A stretch of 64,000 bases of DNA from Leptolyngbya boryana PCC 6306 (GTDB lineage: Bacteria; Cyanobacteriota; Cyanobacteriia; Leptolyngbyales; Leptolyngbyaceae). The stretch covers positions 124,001-188,000 of the forward strand of contig NZ_KB731326.1 in NCBI RefSeq assembly GCF_000353285.1. The letters are read 5' to 3'. Below, one piece after another: positions 1 through 9,628 of the stretch. Every line of letters starts with the position of its first letter. The first letter of the stretch is position 1. The notes under the pieces were generated by a model, which searched no databases, was not told the origin of the DNA, and saw only the letters and a program-made list of their open reading frames with translations. Made by a program: the position numbers and the translations under genes.

Positions 1-118
1 TCAGTTCAATGCCATAACGCAAATACTCTTGAACCTGTTCATATAAGACTGGTACCTCCGCTTCACGTAAATAGTATACTCTCATGCCATTAGGAAGTTT
101 CGTCTCGGAGATTCCCAT
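1..118 (-). CDS. FkbM-like methyltransferase, N-terminal fragment (runs off the window)
   Basis: An ATG at 116-118 on the minus strand opens a frame of 39 codons that leaves the window at base 1. An AAGGGA-type ribosome site lies about 8 bases upstream. The visible N-terminus contains LPNGMRVYYL followed by a short acidic and aromatic segment (VLYEQVQEYLRYGIEL). This pattern resembles the region just before the SAM-binding motif of FkbM-family O-methyltransferases in cyanobacteria. The catalytic part is outside the window, so the family call is tentative and rests on N-terminal resemblance only. Confidence 0.45.
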   Translation of the reverse strand, partial: MGISETKLPNGMRVYYLREAEVPVLYEQVQEYLRYGIEL

Positions 119-419
119 ATCAGTCCCTTTTTCTTAGGAGAACTACTGCTTTGGACATATATCTAAGCAAAGCTGTCTGTTGTCGTGGGTCTGTACCCAG
201 ATCAAACATTTTATAATTCTACGCTCTGATGAAACACGATCGCTTTTTTGGCAAAATGCAATTCTAGTATCCAATTTGAGAACGCAGTTAATTCTCTAAT
301 TGAATTAGTCTGTAAGCCAATTGATTTGAAGGCAAAATCATTTTAAGATGAGCGATTTATTTCGATGAATTCGTAAGTTGATCTACTGTGCCGATCGTTC
401 TCCTACTACTCATCTCACT
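119..419. other. Divergent intergenic region
   Basis: This stretch separates the leftward methyltransferase-like gene from the rightward adhesin gene, so it must hold two divergent promoters. It is AT-rich. I see no convincing ORF, RNA gene or strong hairpin. A TTG at 378 in frame with the adhesin is an unlikely start, because it would place 14 non-hydrophobic residues ahead of a clear signal peptide. Confidence 0.5.
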
Positions 420-2900
420 ATGATCAGACCGCTTCTTGTCTCATTATTACTACTGAGTACTCCCTTGGTAACGCTTGCTCAAGTTATTCCTGATTCGACG
501 CTCGGTACAAATTCGTCGCAGCAAACCTCTGGCTTAGTTATCAACGGCGTACCTTCAGGACGAATTGATGGAGGACTCACTCACGGAACCTCCCTTTTTC
601 ATAGCTTTCGCGAATTTAATGTTGGAACGGGACGAGGAGTATATTTCGCTTCCCCAACTGGAATTGGAACGATTTTTACGCGAGTAACAGGTGCTAACCC
701 ATCGACGATTAACGGTACGCTTGGAGTGCTTGGACAAGCTAACCTTATCTTTATCAATCCCAATGGAATTCAATTCGGTTCAGAGGCACGGCTAGATTTA
801 CGTGGCTCATTCCTTGCCAGTACTGCAAAATCAATCCAATTTCCTAACGGTGAGTTCAGCGCCACCAATCCACAAACCCCGCCACTTTTGACCGTGGCTG
901 CACCGATAGGCTTAATTTTTGATGGTGCGACAAAGCCAATTTCTGTTCAGGGTGGTGGGTATGCTTTCAACATCGAAGATCCTCAATCTCAAAGTGCTGG
1001 ACAAAATGCACCCGGACTACACGTTGATCCTGGTCGCTCTCTAACACTGATCGGTGGACCTGTCAATTTAACTGGCGGAGTCCTGATTGCACCATCTGGT
1101 CGAATTGAAGTTGGGGCTATCGATCGTGGTGTCGTTACCGTGCGACCGGATGTGCAGGGATGGAACTTCGATTACACGGGTGTCGCTCAGTTTGCACCCG
1201 TTGATCTCACAAAATTATCGCTCATTGATGCTACCGGACCGCTTGCCGGAAAAATTAACATTCAAGCTCAGTCGCTCAGTCTTTCCGATGGTTCGTTTGT
1301 CACTCTACTGAATCAAGGTGCTGGTGCTGGTGGAATTATTCAAGCAACCGTTCAAGATCGCCTCGACATTACTGGGACAACTGATGCCTTAATTGAACGC
1401 CCGATCTCGTTTGATAACTACTATCGCGCTGGGTTTGCTACGAACACACTATTTGGCACTGGAGCGGATATTAGCATTCGTACAAAGCTTCTCTCAATGA
1501 ATCAGGGGGCAGGAGTACGAACAGCGACCTCTGCTTCAGGATCGGCAGGAACGATTCGCGTTGATGCTACAGATCAAATTGATATAAAGAGAAGCTCCTT
1601 AAGGGGTCCACTCATCAGTCCGAGTTCAATTCAATCGGCGACTTTTGGTGCAGGGAGAGCTGGCAATATTACAATTAGCACTCCTGAGCTTAATCTCAGT
1701 GAGGGTGGGGCTGTATTTAATGTAAATTCCTCAAACTCAAGTGGAAACACTGGCGATATTGTCATTAACACACAGAGAACGCGCATCGAGGGTGTTGCTT
1801 CACCCTTCACGGCAAGCGTGATTTCAACAGGTTCAATTGGAACAGGCAACGCTGGAAATATTTTGCTTAATACTGACCGCCTCGATGTTCTGAATGGGGG
1901 ACAACTGACCTCAATTGCGTCAGGGGCTGGAGATTCCGGCGATATCTCGATTCGAGCCTCAGAGATCATCCTCCGGGGACGAAATTCGATTTTAACTACG
2001 CCTAGTGCAGTTGGGACTTCGATCGTACTGCTTGAACCCACTGTTCGTCCTATTTTTAACGTGAGCGGCACACCTATTGGACGTGGAGGGACGCTAAGAA
2101 TTCAATCTGAAAAAATCTCAGTTAGCGATTCCGCTCAACTTCGAGTCATCAATGAAGGAATTGGCGATGGTGGAAACTTACAAGTTCAAACGAATCGACT
2201 TGCTCTAACAAATGGTGGTTCTATCACCGCTGCAACGCAAACAGGACAAGGTGGCAATATTCTTCTGAGTATTGGTAAAGCTCTGAACCTAAGTAATAGT
2301 GAGATTTCAGCATCATCGCGTACAAGTGGACAAGGTGGCAATATCTCGATCGAGAGCGGTGTTTTTTCCGCTCTGCGTCAAAGCAGTATCTCAGCCAATG
2401 CAGCAGATGGGAGAGGTGGCAAAATCGCAATTAACAGCAAAGGGGTATTCATTGCCCCAGATAGTAGAATCACAGCAACCTCTGCCCTCGGTCGTACTTT
2501 TGATGGAACTGTTCAAATTAATACGATCGAGTCGGGCGTTAATCGAACGGCGATTCGACAACCTGCGGCACCACCCGCTGTGGGCGTGCAAGCAATTTGC
2601 CCCGCGCAATCTGATCCGAACATGAGCCAATTTATTAACAATGGTACAGGTGGAATACCACTAAGCTCTAGCACTCCGCTCACAGATTCTGCTGGTTGGA
2701 TGCCTCGAAATATTACGTTAGCCAATCCAACCGTTCGCTCTTTAACAACTCGGACAAAATTGCCAATCGTTGAATTTAGAAGTTGGCGATTTAGCCCAGA
2801 CAAAAAGACTGTCGAGCTAATTGCATCACCAGGCGCGGCTGATGTAGCTCAGTCCAACACTTCTCCGTGTCAACTCTCGTCCACTTCAGCAAAACCGTAA
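420..2900 (+). CDS. Two-partner-secretion adhesin (filamentous hemagglutinin N-terminal domain)
   Basis: The ATG at 420 gives 826 aa beginning with a classic signal peptide (MIRPLLVSLLLLSTPLVTLAQ is residues 1-21). Residues ~22-170 match the TPS secretion domain: the NVGTGRGVYF segment, then ANLIFINPNGIQFG with the NPNG signature at 113-116. The rest is Gly/Asn/Ser-rich with repeated GGNI/GxGGxI units, typical of a right-handed beta-helix. Such proteins are exported through a TpsB outer-membrane porin and act as surface adhesins or secreted effectors. No TpsB gene is in the window. The CHAT gene follows 5 bp downstream, so the two are probably co-transcribed. The TTG at 378 was rejected because it would bury the signal peptide. 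Confidence 0.88.
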   Translation: MIRPLLVSLLLLSTPLVTLAQVIPDSTLGTNSSQQTSGLVINGVPSGRIDGGLTHGTSLFHSFREFNVGTGRGVYFASPTGIGTIFTRVTGANPSTINGTLGVLGQANLIFINPNGIQFGSEARLDLRGSFLASTAKSIQFPNGEFSATNPQTPPLLTVAAPIGLIFDGATKPISVQGGGYAFNIEDPQSQSAGQNAPGLHVDPGRSLTLIGGPVNLTGGVLIAPSGRIEVGAIDRGVVTVRPDVQGWNFDYTGVAQFAPVDLTKLSLIDATGPLAGKINIQAQSLSLSDGSFVTLLNQGAGAGGIIQATVQDRLDITGTTDALIERPISFDNYYRAGFATNTLFGTGADISIRTKLLSMNQGAGVRTATSASGSAGTIRVDATDQIDIKRSSLRGPLISPSSIQSATFGAGRAGNITISTPELNLSEGGAVFNVNSSNSSGNTGDIVINTQRTRIEGVASPFTASVISTGSIGTGNAGNILLNTDRLDVLNGGQLTSIASGAGDSGDISIRASEIILRGRNSILTTPSAVGTSIVLLEPTVRPIFNVSGTPIGRGGTLRIQSEKISVSDSAQLRVINEGIGDGGNLQVQTNRLALTNGGSITAATQTGQGGNILLSIGKALNLSNSEISASSRTSGQGGNISIESGVFSALRQSSISANAADGRGGKIAINSKGVFIAPDSRITATSALGRTFDGTVQINTIESGVNRTAIRQPAAPPAVGVQAICPAQSDPNMSQFINNGTGGIPLSSSTPLTDSAGWMPRNITLANPTVRSLTTRTKLPIVEFRSWRFSPDKKTVELIASPGAADVAQSNTSPCQLSSTSAKP

Positions 2901-2905
2901 TATTT

Positions 2906-5389
2906 ATGGTGTATAAATTATTTACTCGCTTCGTTCAGTTTTTGCTTGGATTGGCGCTTGTACTTGCTTGCTCAGCACTCTCCGTGAGTTTTGGAAATAA
3001 CGTAAGTGCGAGTATGACCGCTCCTGATGAGTTGACTGCTGAGGGCTTTACCCAATTTAATCAAGGCAATACGACAGCTGCCCTAAAACTCTGGCGAGCT
3101 GCAAGTGATTCATACCGCCAGACCAAAAATCAAGAAGGAGTGATTGGGAGCGCAATCAATCAAAGCCTTGCGCTGCGATCACTCGGACAATATCCCCAGG
3201 CTTGTCAAGTGTTGGCGCAGGAAGCGCTTCAGTTGCCAAGTGCCAACACATTGTGTTCAAAACAGCTTCGCTCTACTGAAGTGTCGTCACTCGATTTGTC
3301 GCGTATTCGACCGAATTCAACGCAGCAGCTTGCTGTGCAGCATTTAGGAATAGCGCTGCAACTGATTGGGGATTTATCGAATGCAAAGCTTGCCTTGCAA
3401 TCAATCGAAAAAACAGCCGCGCCACAACGACGTGGAGAAATTCAACTAGCGCTGGGAAATGTGGAACGTGCTATTTATAGCCAACTACGCGATCGCGTTT
3501 CTCGGAGTAGCGATTCAGAAACCTTGGGAACGAGCACGATCGAGCTAAAATCGCAAGCCGAAACGGTTCTAACGCACTATGAACAAGCTGCCGCTATTGA
3601 TTCGAGCAAATTGAAAGCCCAAATCAATCAATTCAGCTTCTTAGCTGATCTATCGCAATGGATTACAACTCAGCAAGAGCAAAATAATCAGCTTCCTGAA
3701 ATTGTGGCACTCGATCAAGCGGTTCGCGATCGAATCATTAAGTTATCTCCAATCGTGGTTCAAACAAACTTTGCCGCATTTTCGCCGATCGATCAGGTGT
3801 ACGCTCGCTTGAATGTCGTCAACAGTTTAATCGAGCAAACGCAGGTCGGGCAATCCATTAATCCTGCTGCCACTCAGCTTGCCACTGAAGCACTCTCTAC
3901 TGCAAAAACACTCTCAAACCCCCGTGCGATTTCATATAGCCTCGGAACGCTTGGACGATTGGCACATCAGCGCAAAGATTTGAAAACAGCACAATCGCAA
4001 CTGAGTGAAGCGCTGTCAATGGCGGAATCCGCGCAAGCTAGCGATGCGGCTTACCAGTGGGAGCAAGAACTTGCAAAAATTGCCAAACAGCAAGGAAACG
4101 CAGCCCTCGCATTAAGGTATTACCAGTCAGCGATCGAGAATTTAGATCGGGTCCGTGGGAATCTACTGCCGATCTCCTCTGACGTACAATTGTCCTTCCG
4201 CGAACAAGTTGAACCCATCTACCGTGAGTATATGGATTTACTGGTTGAGCAGTCCCAATCAAATCTATCGCCGATTATCGAAACGTATAATCGATTGAGA
4301 ATTGCAGAAGTTGAAAATTTTTTGCAATGTGGACGTTTAGCGCTGGTTCCACTCTCGCAGCAACCGCAATCTCCGGATGAGACGATTTTTTATATTCTTA
4401 ATTTGAATCGAAGCATTGGCGTAATTGTGCAATCCGCTCTAGGAACGCAGCGTTTCTATCGCGCAGATGCGGATGCTGTTCAAAATGCGCTGAATGGAGT
4501 GACGTTTAATCTGCAAAATGTTGTTCAAAACGATCGTGTCGTGCTGCCCGATGAAACCATCCTTAAAGAGTATGGTCAAACCCTCTATGACCAGATCATT
4601 GCTCCGGCTGAACGCGCTGGATTTTTAGCGAAGAAGGGTCGGATTGCTTTTGTTTTGGATAACACGTTACAAGGAATGCCAGTTGGACTTTTATATGATG
4701 GCAAGACTTACTTGAGTCAACGGTATCCCCTACGACTCTCAATCGGCTCTGAAATTGCTCAAGATCAGCGTTCCAGAGGAAGAAACACATTGATTGCCGC
4801 TCTGAGCGAAAGCAGTCCGAGCCTTCGCGATCGCAGAATCAACCAGATACTACCGCCACTTACAAACGTTGAGTCAGAAGTTCAAGCAATTCGATCTGCA
4901 TTTCCGGGTAGCGAAATTCTTAATCAAGAGTTCACTCTGGAGCGATTGGAGGACAAAATCCAGCAGGGCAACTATGACATCATTCACATTGCGACCCACG
5001 GGCAATTTAGCTCAGTCCCTGACGAAACATTTGTCGTTGCTTGGAATCGGTTAATTACCGCTCCGCAACTAAGCGTGTTACTGAAATCCCGGACATCGGC
5101 TGAGATTGATCTGCTTGTGTTAAGCGCGTGCCAAACGGCGAAGGGCGACGTTCGCTCTACACTCGGACTGGCTGGAATCGCGGCACAGTCAGGCGCTCGC
5201 AGCACAGTCGCGAGTCTTTGGCTCGTCGATGATGCGGCGACCGCATTACTGGTGCAGAATTTCTACAGAAATCTGGCAGCCGGACAGTCAAAGGCGATCG
5301 CCTTACAACAAGCTCAAATTAGCCTGCAAAACTCCCCGTATTCAAACCCTTACTTTTGGAGTGCGTTCGTGCTGGTTGGGGCGGCTTGA
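2906..5389 (+). CDS. TPR/CHAT-domain caspase-like protease
   Basis: The ATG at 2906 was preferred over the upstream GTG at 2867, because it directly opens a signal or anchor segment (MVYKLFTRFVQFLLGLALVL). The middle is helical and TPR-like: AAALKLW near the N-terminus, then repeated A/L-rich pairs. The C-terminal ~250 residues form a CHAT domain with the expected dyad: His698 in HIATHGQF and Cys742 in LSACQTAKG, followed by GLAGIAAQSGARSTVASLWLV. CHAT proteins are clan CD cysteine proteases. In cyanobacteria they are often encoded next to hemagglutinin-type secretion-domain proteins, as here with a 5-bp gap. A role in processing or surface display of the partner is inferred. The 3' end overlaps the opposing gene by 40 bp. 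Confidence 0.88.
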   Translation: MVYKLFTRFVQFLLGLALVLACSALSVSFGNNVSASMTAPDELTAEGFTQFNQGNTTAALKLWRAASDSYRQTKNQEGVIGSAINQSLALRSLGQYPQACQVLAQEALQLPSANTLCSKQLRSTEVSSLDLSRIRPNSTQQLAVQHLGIALQLIGDLSNAKLALQSIEKTAAPQRRGEIQLALGNVERAIYSQLRDRVSRSSDSETLGTSTIELKSQAETVLTHYEQAAAIDSSKLKAQINQFSFLADLSQWITTQQEQNNQLPEIVALDQAVRDRIIKLSPIVVQTNFAAFSPIDQVYARLNVVNSLIEQTQVGQSINPAATQLATEALSTAKTLSNPRAISYSLGTLGRLAHQRKDLKTAQSQLSEALSMAESAQASDAAYQWEQELAKIAKQQGNAALALRYYQSAIENLDRVRGNLLPISSDVQLSFREQVEPIYREYMDLLVEQSQSNLSPIIETYNRLRIAEVENFLQCGRLALVPLSQQPQSPDETIFYILNLNRSIGVIVQSALGTQRFYRADADAVQNALNGVTFNLQNVVQNDRVVLPDETILKEYGQTLYDQIIAPAERAGFLAKKGRIAFVLDNTLQGMPVGLLYDGKTYLSQRYPLRLSIGSEIAQDQRSRGRNTLIAALSESSPSLRDRRINQILPPLTNVESEVQAIRSAFPGSEILNQEFTLERLEDKIQQGNYDIIHIATHGQFSSVPDETFVVAWNRLITAPQLSVLLKSRTSAEIDLLVLSACQTAKGDVRSTLGLAGIAAQSGARSTVASLWLVDDAATALLVQNFYRNLAAGQSKAIALQQAQISLQNSPYSNPYFWSAFVLVGAA

Positions 5390-6297
5390 TCTGCGGATTG
5401 TTGCGAATCTAAGCTTTCTGATACAGTTAGGCGTTGCGCTGCCTGGTCTAACTGTTTTGCCATTTCATCCTCTCCCACCAGTCGATACCGTTCGCTTAGT
5501 AACCGATACACCTGAGCGGAACGACTGCCTGCTTTCACTCGTGCCGCGAGTGCCCCGATCGATTCATCGATTAGTCCACTCGCTCGGTAAATAGAATCAA
5601 TCCCCAGTACTGTCGCTTCATCGGGGTCAAGGTTGAGTTGTTGCAGCGCTGCGATCGCGCGGCTTATCTCTGAAATTCGCGATTGCGGCAAGACGTTGAT
5701 TGTTTGTTCACCGCTCAGCAACGTCTGATTCTCGCGATGTGCCGTGATGACAATTCGATAAGCCCCCCCTGGCTTGAATGCGGGTTGATTCTCAGGATAA
5801 GCAAGCTGGGATTGAGCCGTTGCAACGCTCCACGATACAGTTCCCAAAACTCGAACTCGGTAACTTGTGGCTCCCGGAACGCTTCGCCAGCTAAATCGCG
5901 GACGTAATTTGGTGGTGTTGCTGCCGTAAGGCTCTAAAATCTGCAAGTTCGCGGCGTTGGTCCCTCGTGGGCGTACACAAAATTGGAAGCGGGTTCCACA
6001 CGCTTGCGGTCCGGTTTCTTTCGGAAGTCCGCATCCGGTTGGCGGAATTTTTCCGCTTCCGAGAGCGACAATTTTCCCAGTGGCAAAACATAATACGGTG
6101 AGGGATTGCTGAATTGTATCCCCTTGGCATAAGAGCGATCCCCGTTTGAAATTGCGATCGCCATCACTGAGGACATATGCGATCGGAATACACTGCCGAG
6201 GAATAGAATACGCAGGTTGGGGAGCAAGCAGGTCAACGATCGCAGCGGCAAACAGTCCGATCAACAAAAATGGATTGCGTTTTTCCAGATAAATCAC
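5350..6297 (-). CDS. Secreted cyanobacterial protein of unknown function
   Basis: This is 315 aa. An N-terminal hydrophobic segment (residues ~9-32, ending PQPAYS) looks like a signal peptide. A Cys-containing domain (~35-110) has Cys in RQCIPI, LLCQGD, LCFATG, GCGLP, QACGTRFQFC. A beta-rich segment follows (~120-205), with the ILEPYG..RPRFSWRSVPGATSYRVRV pattern of fibronectin-like sheets often seen next to CHAT proteins. The C-terminal ~110 residues are helical and TPR-like (IGALAARVKAGSRSAQVYRLLSERYR). It is the last gene of a leftward run after the kinase (150-bp gap). No catalytic motif is visible and the function is unknown. It overlaps the CHAT gene tail to tail. Confidence 0.75.
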   Translation of the reverse strand: MIYLEKRNPFLLIGLFAAAIVDLLAPQPAYSIPRQCIPIAYVLSDGDRNFKRGSLLCQGDTIQQSLTVLCFATGKIVALGSGKIPPTGCGLPKETGPQACGTRFQFCVRPRGTNAANLQILEPYGSNTTKLRPRFSWRSVPGATSYRVRVLGTVSWSVATAQSQLAYPENQPAFKPGGAYRIVITAHRENQTLLSGEQTINVLPQSRISEISRAIAALQQLNLDPDEATVLGIDSIYRASGLIDESIGALAARVKAGSRSAQVYRLLSERYRLVGEDEMAKQLDQAAQRLTVSESLDSQQSADQAAPTSTNALQK

Positions 6298-6447
6298 GAG
6301 ATTTTCAATTCTTACACGGTCTACGAACAGAGCGATGGCAGATACTACTTGATTAGTTAATCTATGTTCATAAAGAAAGACAATCTATCCAAGTCAATAT
6401 TCTTATCCTTCTTTAAATTTCACCATAGCTCTAAGAGCATAAATCAA

Positions 6448-8163
6448 TTATCCCTTTTGCTTATCAAGCTGTCGTTGCCATTCCTTAACTTCGGGCAAAG
6501 CCAATCTCGAAACCGAGAACTTACAGGTGCTTCTTTCAGCTTCAGCGTCAAAATTCCGTGCTTGTTTAACAAACGCCAGTAGACAATAAGTGTCAATCCG
6601 GGTTGGATCGAGCGGTAACGCTTTCTCCAGTGCCACTTGTGCTTCGGTATACTGTTTTAATCCAAACAATGCCCAACCTAAATTCTTATACAGAGATGCC
6701 AAGGTCGAGTTTGTCTGCGTTAAGTCAAGGACTGATCGCACGAGTGCTTCTGCTTCGGCGTACTGCCGCTGTCGGTTCTTCAGACGTGCAATGTTGTTGA
6801 TTGCTAGGGCTTTTAGGTCATTCGAGCCGTTTGTGGCTTTTGTGTAGTACTCGATCGCTAAAGGAATCTTACCTTGACGATCGTAAAGTGCTCCTAGATT
6901 GTAGTGTGCCTGCCAGTTGTCCGGCATTAGCTCGATCGCACGCCTGTACTGCTTGATCGCGCAAGGATCATCGCTGAGGTAGTAACATGCCAGCCCCAAA
7001 TTTGAGTGAGCATCTGAGGAGCGATCGTTGAGGCGAACCGCGACTTCAAGCTCCCTACGTGCTGTTTGATACTGCTCAGCTTGCAGATTCTGAAGACCGC
7101 GCCGCAAAGCTTCATCAGATCTCCAGGAATTAAAAATGATGCCCACTCCGATGACGATAGCAACAGAAACTCCGGTTGCAGTTACCTTAAACGCCCAAGA
7201 ATTGAGAATTCGACTCACGCGAATTCGCTGTGGCAGTTGATAAGTTAATGTTTCATAAATTGCAATCGTTGTCGGGGGACGACGATCCGGAGTGGGTGAC
7301 ATTAACGTATCAAGCCATCGTGCAAACGGTCTTGAAATTTGGGGCGCGCGTCGATGCCAGTGCAATTGATTGGTTTGGGGATCAATTAGATCGATTGGCA
7401 GTTGTGCCGTCAGCAAGCGTACCCACGTTCTACCCAACGCATAGAAATCCGAAGCAAACAAGGCTTGAGCATTAATTTGCTCCGGGGCTGAATATCCGGG
7501 TGATGTAATAACGGTAACGCTGCGACGATCTGCAGCAATCTCCGCTTGGTAAGGGTTCGTTAATTCATACACTCCACCAAAATCAATCAGTGCCAGCTTC
7601 CCACTCGGTTGCAAAATCAGGTTGCTCGGTTTGAGATCTCGATGCACGATGTGGTTCTGATGTAAGTACGCCAGTACACCCGGAAACGACTCCGGATCTT
7701 GCTCGATCTCAGGCGCAACTAATTGTCGCAGCCACTCTAGAGCCATCTTCTCAGAGATTGGTCCGTTCTGAGTAATCCATTGCTCTAGTGTTTCACCTTC
7801 CATCTTCTGCATCACAAGACATAACATCTCATGACTGTTTGGTACTGAAACTCGAAAGAAATCATCCAGATCAACACGAGGAATATTTGGATGATTTAGC
7901 CACGACAGCACCGCATATTCTCGCTCGAACAACTCAATGCGCTTGCGATCGCTCGTCTCCGCTTGAATCACTTTCATGATGCGGCGAATCGTCCCACCGT
8001 CATTATTCTCTACTACAACTTCAAAAATCTCACTGTGCTGCGTTTTCTCAATCAACGCAACGGCTCGATAGCCACGAAACAACAAGGGTGTACCACAAGC
8101 TAGACATTGATTTTCTTCCGAGCTGCGATGAGGATCAGGACAGTTTGGGTTAATGCAGTACAC
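6448..8163 (-). CDS. Ser/Thr protein kinase with N-terminal Zn ribbon, one membrane segment and C-terminal TPRs
   Basis: 571 aa. Cys3, Cys8, Cys20 and Cys23 form a four-cysteine ribbon common at the start of cyanobacterial Hanks-type kinases. The kinase domain spans ~30-300: candidate ATP lysine Lys64 (RIMKV), catalytic loop HRDLKPSN with Asp176, DFGG at 194-197, and an SPGYSAPEQ activation segment. A single hydrophobic helix at ~328-348 is followed by at least four TPR units (LEVAVRLNDRSSDAHSNLGLACY and relatives) predicted outside the cytoplasm. It lies 53 bp after the NB-ARC gene on the same strand, so co-transcription is likely. Domain order suggests a membrane sensor kinase. The substrate is not evident from sequence; the NB-ARC protein is a candidate by proximity only. 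Confidence 0.9.
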   Translation of the reverse strand: MYCINPNCPDPHRSSEENQCLACGTPLLFRGYRAVALIEKTQHSEIFEVVVENNDGGTIRRIMKVIQAETSDRKRIELFEREYAVLSWLNHPNIPRVDLDDFFRVSVPNSHEMLCLVMQKMEGETLEQWITQNGPISEKMALEWLRQLVAPEIEQDPESFPGVLAYLHQNHIVHRDLKPSNLILQPSGKLALIDFGGVYELTNPYQAEIAADRRSVTVITSPGYSAPEQINAQALFASDFYALGRTWVRLLTAQLPIDLIDPQTNQLHWHRRAPQISRPFARWLDTLMSPTPDRRPPTTIAIYETLTYQLPQRIRVSRILNSWAFKVTATGVSVAIVIGVGIIFNSWRSDEALRRGLQNLQAEQYQTARRELEVAVRLNDRSSDAHSNLGLACYYLSDDPCAIKQYRRAIELMPDNWQAHYNLGALYDRQGKIPLAIEYYTKATNGSNDLKALAINNIARLKNRQRQYAEAEALVRSVLDLTQTNSTLASLYKNLGWALFGLKQYTEAQVALEKALPLDPTRIDTYCLLAFVKQARNFDAEAERSTCKFSVSRLALPEVKEWQRQLDKQKG

Positions 8164-8215
8164 ATGCTTATTAGTTTAGTAGCCGTATCAATTATTTCGA
8201 TCTGAAATACACAGA

Positions 8216-9628
8216 TCAAGATCCACCAATAAAAGGAAACGACAGAATTACTTTTTTTACAATAGGATTTAAACCAAATAGTATCGCGTTGTTCTGCTGT
8301 TTTTCAACCAAATTCATTTCAGTTAAGTCGTTTAGTGCCTTGATTAAAGCGGACTGCGACTTCATTGAGGTAGCCAGATTAACAACCAACTGATCAAAAT
8401 GAACCGGGTCCTTTAGCGCTGCGAGATGAAATAAAAGAGCGCGATGCTCTGCATTAATTTCTTGAATTTGAGTAATGTACTCTTGACAAACGATATCAGG
8501 CACAATAACAGTGTCACAGCGCAAAAACTCTTGCACGCTTCCACTAAAAACAGTTTGAATATATTCACTAATAGAAATTAAGTACTGTGGATTCCCAGCG
8601 TAAATTTGAATCAACCTCTGCCAGTCACTTGAATTCTTTAACCCATGAGCTTCAAAAATTCGCTGTGCCTCCTTTGGCTGTAATCCCTCTAGCCGCATCG
8701 TGGCAGCCGCCCGATTTGCACGGCTTAATCGCAGCACATCGTTGAACCTGCGACGACTAATGAACAGTAAAGAGCTTTGGTGTGGCTCTTCGGCAAAAAA
8801 CCGAATCATCCGCCCATAATCCGGTGACGTATAGGGATCAAGTGCCGTAATCGCAGTGGTTCTAATCAGACTCTCCGCACTATCAAGTACGATAAGACAC
8901 CGCTGCCGCTTTATGATCTGCATCAAAACGCTCATCTTCTCAGATAACTTCTGAGGCAATTCTTTGACTTCAAACTCCTGAAGCAGCTCGTTGAGTAGTA
9001 TGTCTGGTTCTGGGGCGTGAGCGATCGATTTCCAAATAACACGATCAAAACTTTTTGCGCCAAACCGCTCAGTCCAACGCGCAGCCAAGGCTGTTTTTCC
9101 CACACCTACGTCACCGATGAGCGTGACAAGCCGATACTGGCTCAGCAACTTACCCAAGGAATCAAGTTCTTTTGACCTGCCGTAAAACCAAGACTCTGAG
9201 GGAGCGATCGCCCATTCGCCTTCACCAGGCTCGAAGATTTGGGCAATCTGATGCTGCTCTAAGTCTTGCTGTAGAAAGGAGTTGGGCATCAGTGACAACT
9301 TCTCTAAGAAACAATGAATGAAGTCGCCAAAATTTCGCTTGCCGATTTCTGCCCCATACGATCGACCGAAGACCTCTGTGAAATCTGCCCACAGTCTCGG
9401 TCCAACTTGTCCCCGTAGATAATACATCTGATATCCGGTTTTGTCTGCCACTGCCTGAAAATTCAGGCACGGATCTTGAATCAGGGTTTTCAGTAGCGCT
9501 ACCTCTGCCGCTTCAAAATCTCGATCAATCGCGACTTGTAGCAATCGGATCAGAATATTCGCATCAATTCGCGGCTCTTCTAAAGTAGGGACTTGACTAA
9601 AAATGGCAGTTTTTCTCGGTTTTTCCAT
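8216..9628 (-). CDS. vMAP-type NB-ARC ATPase (signal-transduction STAND NTPase)
   Basis: 470 aa. Residues ~35-110 match the N-terminal vWA-MoxR-associated domain found on many cyanobacterial NB-ARC proteins (FEAAEVALLKTLIQ ... VGPRLWADFTEVFG ... KRNFGDFI). The NB-ARC ATPase follows: FYGRSKELDSL at ~148, Walker A GDVGVGKTA at 172-180, Walker B CLIVLDSAE near 244-252, sensor LLFISRRRF, and a winged-helix part at the C-terminus. Relatives normally carry WD40 or TPR sensor repeats after this point; here the protein ends without them. It heads a leftward run with the kinase. STAND ATPases oligomerise on ligand binding and often drive stress or defence responses; any such role here is inferred. Confidence 0.85.
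   Translation of the reverse strand: MEKPRKTAIFSQVPTLEEPRIDANILIRLLQVAIDRDFEAAEVALLKTLIQDPCLNFQAVADKTGYQMYYLRGQVGPRLWADFTEVFGRSYGAEIGKRNFGDFIHCFLEKLSLMPNSFLQQDLEQHQIAQIFEPGEGEWAIAPSESWFYGRSKELDSLGKLLSQYRLVTLIGDVGVGKTALAARWTERFGAKSFDRVIWKSIAHAPEPDILLNELLQEFEVKELPQKLSEKMSVLMQIIKRQRCLIVLDSAESLIRTTAITALDPYTSPDYGRMIRFFAEEPHQSSLLFISRRRFNDVLRLSRANRAAATMRLEGLQPKEAQRIFEAHGLKNSSDWQRLIQIYAGNPQYLISISEYIQTVFSGSVQEFLRCDTVIVPDIVCQEYITQIQEINAEHRALLFHLAALKDPVHFDQLVVNLATSMKSQSALIKALNDLTEMNLVEKQQNNAILFGLNPIVKKVILSFPFIGGS

Noticed and set aside
378-419. TTG start for the adhesin gene
   Set aside because: It adds 14 polar residues before a perfect signal peptide; the ATG at 420 is better.
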